A DNA stretch of 30,263 bases from Eggerthellaceae bacterium UBA5808 (GTDB lineage: Bacteria > Actinomycetota > Coriobacteriia > Coriobacteriales > Eggerthellaceae): contig DIDE01000020.1 of NCBI GenBank assembly GCA_002417975.1, forward strand, positions 1 to 30,263, given 5' to 3'. The notes below the pieces were generated by a model. The model did no database searches. It had not been told where the DNA came from and worked only from the letters and a program-made list of their open reading frames with translations. The stretch's first letter is position 1. Each line of letters opens with the position of its first letter. The position numbers and the translations under genes were made by a program. This document shows, piece after piece, positions 25,233 through 30,263 of this stretch.

Positions 25233-26726
25233 ATGGCTATAAGCTCAAGCAAAACAGCGGGCCACCATGCTATTGACAACAGTAAGAGTGACTCATCAGA
25301 AAAGGGATTTACCCTAAGTGTTATGCAGATTGCGATCATGACGACAATTTCTGTTGCCTCCCTAAGATCGCTTCCTGCTATGGCAGAATACGGCCTTTCA
25401 TCAGTGATAATGTATCTTATACCGGCAATACTATTTCTATTGCCTACCGCTCTTGTTGCAGCCGAACTCGCAACTACCTTTAGAGGCGGCATCTATGTTT
25501 GGGTACGAGAAGCATTTGGAGAACGATGGGGCTTCGTCGCCATCTGGCTGCAGTGGATCCAGAATGTTGTTTGGTTCCCTATTCAACTCGCATTTATTGC
25601 TGCAGCAATCGCCTTTATGGTTGGAAATGATGCCTTATCAAACTCGGGGCTTTATACGGGCATCATTATCATTGTTGTGTATTGGATTGCAACGTTTATT
25701 GCGTTACAAGGTGGTGATCTGTTTGCAAAGTTCGGTTCTTGGGGTGGACTCATTGGCACACTAATTCCCGCAGGTCTCCTTATTATTTTAGGTGGTATCT
25801 GGCTTGCCACAGCTCAACCAATTGCCGATACGTTTACGAATAGCACCTGGACTTCACCGGGTATTTCATCAATTGGATCAATTGTGCTTGTCATATCAAA
25901 TGTGCTTGCGTACGCAGGCATGGAAATGAATGCAGTACATGCAGGCAATATGGCAAATCCACGTAGAGACTATTCCAAAGCAATTATCATCTCTATCGTT
26001 TTGATTCTCATCGTATTTATCGTGCCAACACTTGCGATATCTATTGCCGTCCCCTCCAACCAAATAGGTATGAGCAACGGAATTAATGTGGCATTCCAAA
26101 CAATCTTTGATACATTCAACATCGGATGGGTATCGAATATTGTCGCAGCAGCAATCGTTTTTGGAGCCCTCGCTTCGGTAATTACCTGGGTATCCGGTCC
26201 TTCTAAAGGTTTGCTCAATGCTGCACGAAGCGGTCTTCTTCCACCGGTGCTGCAAAAGCGTAACAAGCACGGCGTCCAGTTAGGAATTCTTATTGTTCAA
26301 GGTATAATCGTAACCTTACTCGCACTCATCTATGTGATTGTTCCTAATGTTTCGTCCGTGTTTATAGCCTTGGTTGATATGGCTGCTGCACTGTATATCG
26401 TCATGTACATCATTATGTTCGCAACAGCACTCGTACTGAGACGTAAACGCCCGAATGCAAAACGCGGCTATAAAGTCCCTGCACTAAAGTTTGTTGCCGG
26501 AATCGGAATACTTGCATGCGCATTTGGCTTTGTACTCTCTTTCGTCCCCTCCTCAAGCGATACGGGCATTCCAGATGCACTCTACCCGATTGTCGTTGCC
26601 ATAGTAGTCATTGCGCTTGGTGTTCCACCGCTGATCTTCTACGCGCTACGTAAGCCTTCGTGGGATCGTCGCAGCAATGTGGATAGGCTCAAGGAGAGTA
26701 AGAGTGAGCATGAAGGAGCATGCTAG
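25233..26726 (+). CDS. gadC: Glutamate/GABA antiporter, APC superfamily
   Basis: The protein of 497 residues has about twelve membrane segments, beginning with FTLSVMQIAIMTTISVASLR and RGGIYVWVREAFG, typical of the glutamate:GABA antiporter family. It would bring glutamate in and release GABA, completing the proton-consuming cycle with GadB. The ATG at 25233 has GAGG six bases upstream; a GTG at 25221 has its AAAGGA motif too close. Assignment to glutamate/GABA rests mainly on the gadB neighbour and on family resemblance. The C-terminal tail is short, so a full C-plug as in E. coli GadC is doubtful. Confidence 0.9.
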   Translation: MAISSSKTAGHHAIDNSKSDSSEKGFTLSVMQIAIMTTISVASLRSLPAMAEYGLSSVIMYLIPAILFLLPTALVAAELATTFRGGIYVWVREAFGERWGFVAIWLQWIQNVVWFPIQLAFIAAAIAFMVGNDALSNSGLYTGIIIIVVYWIATFIALQGGDLFAKFGSWGGLIGTLIPAGLLIILGGIWLATAQPIADTFTNSTWTSPGISSIGSIVLVISNVLAYAGMEMNAVHAGNMANPRRDYSKAIIISIVLILIVFIVPTLAISIAVPSNQIGMSNGINVAFQTIFDTFNIGWVSNIVAAAIVFGALASVITWVSGPSKGLLNAARSGLLPPVLQKRNKHGVQLGILIVQGIIVTLLALIYVIVPNVSSVFIALVDMAAALYIVMYIIMFATALVLRRKRPNAKRGYKVPALKFVAGIGILACAFGFVLSFVPSSSDTGIPDALYPIVVAIVVIALGVPPLIFYALRKPSWDRRSNVDRLKESKSEHEGAC

Positions 26727-26729
26727 TAA

Positions 26730-26972
26730 TTAGATTTCATATGTCTTTATATCTTTATCACCAGGGCACTCGTTTATATACGAGACAAAGTTGATACATT
26801 CGCCTGTACTCTTTAGCACAACTGCTGGTTCGTCTCCGCCAATAGTGTATTCATCATCAGATTCACCATCGTCTCCGACAAAAAAGATATAGGCATGCGT
26901 TGTCTCTCGACATGTATCAAACTGCGATTTAGTCTTTTTTACTATACTCAATGCCTGCTTATACGTAATCAT
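26730..26972 (-). CDS. Small protein resembling the YrhB/Imm35 type
   Basis: The protein of 80 residues has GGGAG eight bases before its ATG, so it is probably real. It is acidic and soluble, starting MITYKQALSIVKK. The segment YTIGGDEPAVVLKSTGEC resembles the G-x-x-P-x-x-V-x-K-x-T-G-E pattern of YrhB-like (Imm35) proteins, some of which are predicted immunity proteins. No toxin gene is visible nearby. It is convergent with gadC, three bases between stops, and lies at the border of the tRNA-Val element, suggesting an accessory gene. The family resemblance is from memory and tentative. Confidence 0.6.
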   Translation of the reverse strand: MITYKQALSIVKKTKSQFDTCRETTHAYIFFVGDDGESDDEYTIGGDEPAVVLKSTGECINFVSYINECPGDKDIKTYEI

Positions 26973-27131
26973 TTTGATGTCTCCCTATCATTATTACTTT
27001 TCACACTCAAATTAAATTAATGTCCCAAGTCCAGTTCAAAAACTTTCATTTGGATAATAGAAGCATCATGCAATACAAATAAACAGACATTCAATCTATT
27101 GCGATTAGGGTTCAAGAAGAACCTAAGATGC

Positions 27132-27166
27132 AAAAAAACGGACCGAGTAATGTTTACCCGGTCCGT
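27132..27166 (-). terminator. Terminator formerly next to tRNA-Val, now displaced
   Basis: Arms ACGGACCGAGTAA (27138-27150) and TTACCCGGTCCGT (27154-27166), one mismatch, run into seven T residues on the minus strand (A run 27132-27138). It lies six bases from the left copy of the tRNA-Val 3' end, so it is most simply the original tRNA terminator, separated from the gene by the inserted element. Confidence 0.85.
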
Positions 27167-27171
27167 ACATT

Positions 27172-27219
27172 TGATGGTGGGCGATACAAGATTTGAACTT
27201 GTGACCTCTTCTGTGTCAG
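27172..27219. repeat. Left attachment-site repeat (tRNA-Val 3' half)
   Basis: Forty-eight bases identical to 28877-28924 except at 27212 (T for C). The copy contains the T arm, acceptor 3' strand, CCA and three flanking bases, but the sequence diverges at the anticodon loop, so it is not a functional tRNA. Confidence 0.9.
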
Positions 27220-27697
27220 TGCGATAATAGCGTGTGATCTGCGGAAACGTTAGGACTAGATGGACTTATACCCCGAATGAATGGACTCAGTGGAGTACAA
27301 AAGCCGTACCGTTTGTACCAAAATTTGTACCACCTTTCAGCAGCAGCATAAAAGCCTAATGAATAATAGAATTAGATCAGCAAAAGGCTGCAGGTTCAAC
27401 TCGCATAGCAAAGTAATAGAAGTAAATTAGGCAATCTAAAAATCATTTAGAGTTCTTATCTATTAGAAAATTCTCATGCCTTTTAACATAGTGGCCAAAT
27501 TATTAACGACACAAGCACGTCAATTAGTTTACAAATATATCTTTCTAGCATTATCTAAAAGTATAAATGACGTATAAAGTAGCCTTTTCTATCACAAAAA
27601 CAATGATACTGATAAGATAAGATGAATCTTATGAGCAGGCTATATGTTTAGTCGCTCTATTTGATTTTGGGACATAAGAAAAGACTAAGGGGACAAA
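27220..27697. other. Left arm of the element, no gene seen
   Basis: This 478-base stretch carries the left pair of TTTGTACCA repeats and then A/T-rich sequence without a supported reading frame. It probably includes the promoter of the cargo gene at 27698, but no clear -35/-10 pair was found. Confidence 0.6.
27312..27332. repeat. Paired TTTGTACCA repeats, left arm
   Basis: Two exact copies at 27312-27320 and 27324-27332, 12 bases apart start to start. The same motif recurs in the same orientation near the other end of the element. They are candidate arm-type integrase binding sites. Confidence 0.6.
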
Positions 27698-28138
27698 ATG
27701 GAAGAACAAACAAGCACACCAACGCATGCGAAAAAGAGCGTAAGCAAAAAGAAACGCATCATTATTATTGTATGCGTCATTGCTGCGATCATCTCTAGCG
27801 TATGTATATACAATTACGTATCATCTATTCCGAAAATTACAGGTGACCCACAGCAGGTATTGCAGCAGGCAAAACTAACGCCGATAAGCCCAAACGATAA
27901 CATAGAAACGTATGGGTATATTCATACCAGCAAAAAATATGATTCAACCGAGTTTAATACTGTATATATTTCATTAGATAAAGACAAAAACAATGATTAT
28001 AGCGTAGCTGCCGTTATGACAAACGATCAGCTGTCATCATACCCAGACGGTTCATTTGTTCGTATATCTGGTAACAATGCATCCGTAAATAATGACGGAA
28101 TATTATTCATTGCACGTAATATTCGGAACTATAAATAG
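27698..28138 (+). CDS. Element cargo: membrane-anchored protein, possible OB fold
   Basis: The protein of 146 residues starts at an ATG with AAGGGG five bases upstream. A Lys-rich N-terminus (10-20) precedes a single membrane segment (about 21-40), and about 105 residues lie outside. The outer part alternates strands in the pattern IETYGYIHTS, FNTVYISLD, YSVAAVMTN, SFVRISGNN and GILFIARNIR. That resembles the OB-fold tRNA_anti-like domain found in small Gram-positive membrane proteins. It is the only intact gene inside the element and is followed by a strong hairpin. Function is unknown. Confidence 0.75.
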   Translation: MEEQTSTPTHAKKSVSKKKRIIIIVCVIAAIISSVCIYNYVSSIPKITGDPQQVLQQAKLTPISPNDNIETYGYIHTSKKYDSTEFNTVYISLDKDKNNDYSVAAVMTNDQLSSYPDGSFVRISGNNASVNNDGILFIARNIRNYK

Positions 28139-28204
28139 CCTATAAAATGCGAAAATCCCCCACTGCCATGAGGGATAGTCGTACTTAGATATTGATAGAT
28201 ATTC

Positions 28205-28240
28205 TTTTAAACCCTGCATGGATTCATGCGGGGTTTAAAA
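28205..28240. terminator. Terminator after the cargo gene
   Basis: Arms TTTTAAACCCTGCATG (28205-28220) and CATGCGGGGTTTAAAA (28225-28240) pair over 16 bases with one G-T position and a four-base loop. A/T-rich ends suit termination in either direction. It lies about 66 bases after the cargo stop. Confidence 0.8.
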
Positions 28241-28417
28241 AGGATAATCCCTTTAATAGTAGAGAGATGCCCCACCGTTCCCTACCTTTCAATAATTAGT
28301 GGTATTTACCCCATGGGCGGGCTTCAGAACACAGTAGATCCGCTTAGCGTCAATGCTCTTCAGCAATTAACTACTTATTACAACCAGTCTTAAATCAAAA
28401 AAGCAATTTCTCTGGTC

Positions 28418-28444
28418 TTGATACTCCCTAATTGGGAATATCAA
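28418..28444. repeat. Inverted repeat in the element
   Basis: TTGATACTCCC (28418-28428) and GGGAATATCAA (28434-28444) pair with one mismatch around TAATT. The 373 bases between the cargo gene and the integrase remnant contain this, the terminator at 28205 and no gene. It could be an operator for the lost integrase control region or a terminator. Confidence 0.45.
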
Positions 28445-28473
28445 ATACATGAAACATATCATTGCTGAAAAGT

Positions 28474-28766
28474 AGCCTCACACCAATAAAAGGTGCAAGG
28501 CCTTTATTCAGTTGATTAGTATGGTAGATCTATTAATTGGTTACCCTACCCTTAAAATCCATGAGCTACGACACACATTTGCTACATTACTTGTTGCAAG
28601 CGGTGTTGACATTGTAACCGCCAAAAATTTAATGGGTCATTCAGATTCACGAATGCTTACCAAAATTTATGCTCACTTAGTAGACCAAAACGCTGTATCG
28701 GCAATGGATAAAATGGGCGATGAATTATTTAAAGAAAAGAAGGGAAAGATAATTAAATTTGCCTAA
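28474..28766 (+). pseudogene. Truncated tyrosine recombinase (integrase), C-terminal part
   Basis: The open frame begins after a TAG at 28473-28475 and encodes the end of a phage-type integrase. KIHELRHTFATLL contains the catalytic His-x-x-Arg, LMGHSDSRML the second His, and TKIYAHL the nucleophilic Tyr. The first catalytic arginine, the core-binding and the arm-binding domains are missing, and no upstream fragment could be found. A TTG at 28512 opens an 84-residue frame but has no good ribosome binding site. The orientation and position, 114 bases from the intact tRNA-Val, are standard for a tRNA-targeted element. Confidence 0.85.
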
Positions 28767-28790
28767 TAGTTAGTACCATGCTGAGTACAA

Positions 28791-28810
28791 TTTGTACCAG
28801 ATTTGTACCA
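28791..28810. repeat. Paired TTTGTACCA repeats, right arm
   Basis: Two exact copies at 28791-28799 and 28802-28810, 11 bases apart start to start, directly after the integrase remnant. They match the left-arm pair in sequence and orientation; extra GTAC-containing half-motifs lie just before each pair. Confidence 0.6.
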
Positions 28811-28833
28811 CTAAAGAAATTTGCCTTTTTAAA

Positions 28834-28871
28834 TAAAAAGCAGATCAAGCAACTTTTAATGCTTGACCTGC
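28834..28871 (-). terminator. Element-supplied terminator of tRNA-Val
   Basis: Arms GCAGATCAAGCA (28840-28851) and TGCTTGACCTGC (28860-28871), one G-T position, run into a T-rich tract on the minus strand. It lies nine bases after the CCA end of tRNA-Val and so replaces the displaced terminator at 27132-27166. Confidence 0.85.
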
Positions 28872-28876
28872 GTTAA

Positions 28877-28924
28877 TGATGGTGGGCGATACAAGATTTG
28901 AACTTGTGACCTCTTCCGTGTCAG
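28877..28924. repeat. Right attachment-site repeat within tRNA-Val
   Basis: The partner of 27172-27219, lying within and just past the intact tRNA gene. The repeat runs from the first anticodon-loop base to three bases beyond CCA, so the element restores the tRNA 3' half on integration. Confidence 0.9.
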
Positions 28925-28954
28925 GGAAGCGCTCTCCCCCTGAGCTAACCGCCC
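28880..28954 (-). tRNA. tRNA-Val (GAC)
   Basis: A full cloverleaf of 75 bases with encoded CCA: acceptor GGGCGGT/ATCGCCC, D arm GCTC...GAGC, anticodon arm CTTCC-CTGACAC-GGAAG with anticodon GAC, and T arm ACAAG-TTCAAAT-CTTGT. It is the integration target of the adjacent element. Confidence 0.97.
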
Positions 28955-28979
28955 AAAAGCTGCTTAAACAGCAAGCTGT

Positions 28980-29007
28980 AGTTTAGCAGAGATACTTCTA
29001 ATGTGAA
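28980..29007 (-). promoter_or_regulatory. Candidate promoter of tRNA-Val
   Basis: Minus strand TTCACA (29002-29007) and TAAACT (28980-28985) are 16 bases apart, about 25 bases before the tRNA 5' end. Read-through from tRNA-Cys is an alternative source of transcription. Confidence 0.4.
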
Positions 29008-29047
29008 GCACTAATTTGCAAAACTACCGTTCACTCCATGAATCGAA

Positions 29048-29121
29048 TGGAGGCGACGTCCAGATTCGAACTGGAGATAAAGGATTTGCAGTCCTCTGCC
29101 TTACCACTTGGCCACGTCGCC
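29048..29121 (-). tRNA. tRNA-Cys (GCA)
   Basis: A cloverleaf of 74 bases with encoded CCA. The acceptor begins GGCGACG, the anticodon loop reads CTGCAAA (anticodon GCA), and the T arm is CCAG-TTCGAAT-CTGG in its core. Confidence 0.96.
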
Positions 29122-29129
29122 ATTTCATC

Positions 29130-29165
29130 GAAAAAGCCGGCCGAATCAATTTAATTCAACCGGCT
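29130..29165 (-). terminator. Terminator between tRNA-Gly and tRNA-Cys
   Basis: AGCCGG (29135-29140) and CCGGCT (29160-29165), with an inner GAAT/ATTC pairing, run into TTTTT on the minus strand. It should stop tRNA-Gly transcription at least partly before tRNA-Cys. Confidence 0.7.
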
Positions 29166-29176
29166 CGGAATGACAA

Positions 29177-29252
29177 TGGAGCGGACAACGGGATTCGAAC
29201 CCGCGACCCCCACCTTGGCAAGGTGGTGCTCTACCAGCTGAGCCATGTCCGC
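29177..29252 (-). tRNA. tRNA-Gly (GCC)
   Basis: A cloverleaf of 76 bases with encoded CCA. The acceptor begins GCGGACA, the anticodon loop contains TTGCCAA (anticodon GCC), and the T arm is GCGGG-TTCGAAT-CCCGT. Confidence 0.97.
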
Positions 29253-29265
29253 GTCGCAAGGCTGT

Positions 29266-29294
29266 ATTCTACGCATTCGTCTTGGTCAATGCAA
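29266..29294 (-). promoter_or_regulatory. Promoter of tRNA-Gly
   Basis: Minus strand TTGCAT (29289-29294) and TAGAAT (29266-29271) are 17 bases apart, 13 bases before the tRNA 5' end. The rest of the gap up to 29549 shows no gene or clear structure. Confidence 0.65.
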
Positions 29295-29549
29295 GGGTTA
29301 ATTTGAAAAAAGTTGAAGATGTTCGTCGCGCCCGAGTAAAAACTTGATTCCCAACCTCAGCTGAACACTAGGAAATTTCTCCAATAATCAGCAGAACGCA
29401 AAACAACATTACTCAAGATGAAGTTATCAAAAAATATCTGCAACCTAGATCAAAGTACATCGAACCAAAACGACCAAGACGGACAATGAACTGCGAAAAT
29501 CATGCAATCCCTTACCTCTTCTTACAATTCATCGACCTCTTAGACGCCA

Positions 29550-30263
29550 TCAGAGGTCATGTGAGCCGTCATCAGGCTCAATATGCACTAGCACCTCACA
29601 AACACTGGGAAAGGCCTGTCTAAGCGTATTTTCGACGCTCGTTGAAAGATCATGTGCAGCGACAACCGTCATTGACGGATCTACTACGACATGAAGGTCA
29701 ACATATACCTCCCCTTCGGTGCCACGCGTACGAATCTTATGCGCGCCATCAACACCCGAAATACCGCACACACACGCATAGATATCCTCTTCAGGAATGC
29801 GCGCATGATCAGAAAGCGTTTCAAGGCCACGATGAAATACATCCCAGGCAGTATAGAGAATCGCTACCGTGACAATCAAAGCCATGATAGGATCAGCTGC
29901 ATCAAAACCAAACTCAACAAGTACAAGACCGATGATGACACCCAATGAAACGAATGCATCCGAAAGTGTATGGCTCGCATCGGCAAGTAGAACATCGCTA
30001 TGAAGCTGAGTACCTTGTTTGTGCTCGTATTTTGTTACGCACAAATTAATGCAGAGCGTTGCAATCATAATGACAAATGACATCGGAGTAACTTGAGCCG
30101 AATAGTTACCCGACAGAAGTTTCATGACGGCGCTGCCACCGACCTCAAACGCCGCGCACAACAGCATAATGCCAATTATGAGGCTTGCATACGTTTCGAA
30201 CTTTGAATGGCCGTAAGGATGGTCCTCATCGGCTGGACGAGCCGCAAGCATAATGCCAACGAT
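29550..30263 (-). CDS. Cation diffusion facilitator family transporter (5' end outside window)
   Basis: The visible 237 residues are the C-terminal part of a CDF metal/proton antiporter; the frame is open to the right edge (IVGIMLAARPADEDHPYGH). DEDHPYGHSKFE marks the loop after the second membrane segment. LLADASHTLSDAF carries the membrane metal site with the H-x-x-x-D pair. A cytosolic domain follows from about residue 145 of the visible part, with VYVDLHVVVDPSMTV. It would export divalent cations such as zinc, manganese or iron; specificity cannot be read with the N-terminal site missing. A seven-base inverted repeat overlaps the stop, without a clear T-run. Confidence 0.92.
   Translation of the reverse strand: MVGIMLAARPADEDHPYGHSKFETYASLIIGIMLLCAAFEVGGSAVMKLLSGNYSAQVTPMSFVIMIATLCINLCVTKYEHKQGTQLHSDVLLADASHTLSDAFVSLGVIIGLVLVEFGFDAADPIMALIVTVAILYTAWDVFHRGLETLSDHARIPEEDIYACVCGISGVDGAHKIRTRGTEGEVYVDLHVVVDPSMTVVAAHDLSTSVENTLRQAFPSVCEVLVHIEPDDGSHDL

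Larger units (their letters stand above)
27172..28924. mobile_element. Decayed 1.7-kb integrative element in tRNA-Val
   Basis: The segment is bounded by a 48-bp direct repeat covering the anticodon-loop-to-3'-end part of tRNA-Val. One integrated unit is 1,705 bases. It holds a truncated tyrosine integrase next to the intact tRNA, one cargo gene, paired TTTGTACCA repeats near each end and several hairpins. This is the layout of a tRNA-targeted genomic island or phage remnant after heavy deletion. Without a complete integrase it should not move on its own. Confidence 0.8.

Noticed and set aside
27365..27425. Possible tRNA fragment (GGTTCAACTC-like T loop) left of the cargo gene
   Set aside because: The flanking five-base stems do not pair and no acceptor or anticodon arm can be built.
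28153..28175. Second terminator right after the cargo gene (ATCCC...GGGAT)
   Set aside because: Only five base pairs around a 12-base loop without a T-run; the hairpin at 28205 is far stronger.

Overview
The window reads as ordinary chromosome from an anaerobic actinobacterium, most likely of the class Coriobacteriia. The basis is the wording of IleS, RluD and the lipid kinase, the mixture of fermentative and acid-stress genes, moderate GC by eye, and frequent GTG and TTG starts. The class is an inference from remembered protein families; no genus is claimed.

Positions 1-5080 (minus strand) hold a tight ileS-lspA-rluD-coaC operon. Then come degV (plus), a PLP-aminotransferase-fold protein that has lost its catalytic lysine (minus), and a divergent dinB (plus) with an apparently leaderless start. 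From 8930 to 15675 the minus strand carries rnd, a membrane zinc peptidase, xseA, xseB, a HIT protein, ackA and a family 2 glycosyltransferase. A plus-strand lipid kinase faces a minus-strand TerC protein across a perfect 18-bp hairpin. An unrecognised single-pass membrane protein follows.

Positions 18913-26726 form a metabolic block: an NADP-type secondary alcohol dehydrogenase, a cytosolic Cys-type formate dehydrogenase (fdhF-like) with a HydN-like ferredoxin, and, across an 847-base AT-rich divergent intergenic region, gadB and gadC. Formate oxidation, alcohol/ketone redox exchange and glutamate decarboxylation would together manage redox balance and acid stress in a fermenter.

The last 3.5 kb is accessory. 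A small protein resembling the YrhB/Imm35 type is followed by a 1.7-kb relic integrated in a tRNA-Val(GAC) gene. The relic has 48-bp direct repeats (47 of 48 identical), paired TTTGTACCA repeats near both ends, a truncated tyrosine integrase, and one intact membrane-anchored cargo gene. tRNA-Val, tRNA-Cys and tRNA-Gly lie beside it on the minus strand, and a cation diffusion facilitator gene runs off the right edge.

Most noteworthy are the intact but catalytically degenerate aminotransferase (Lys to Thr, plus two expected Arg positions lost), the miniature tRNA-Val element with its displaced terminator, and the palindrome over the dinB start. I saw no CRISPR array, complete insertion sequence, rRNA gene or T-box.
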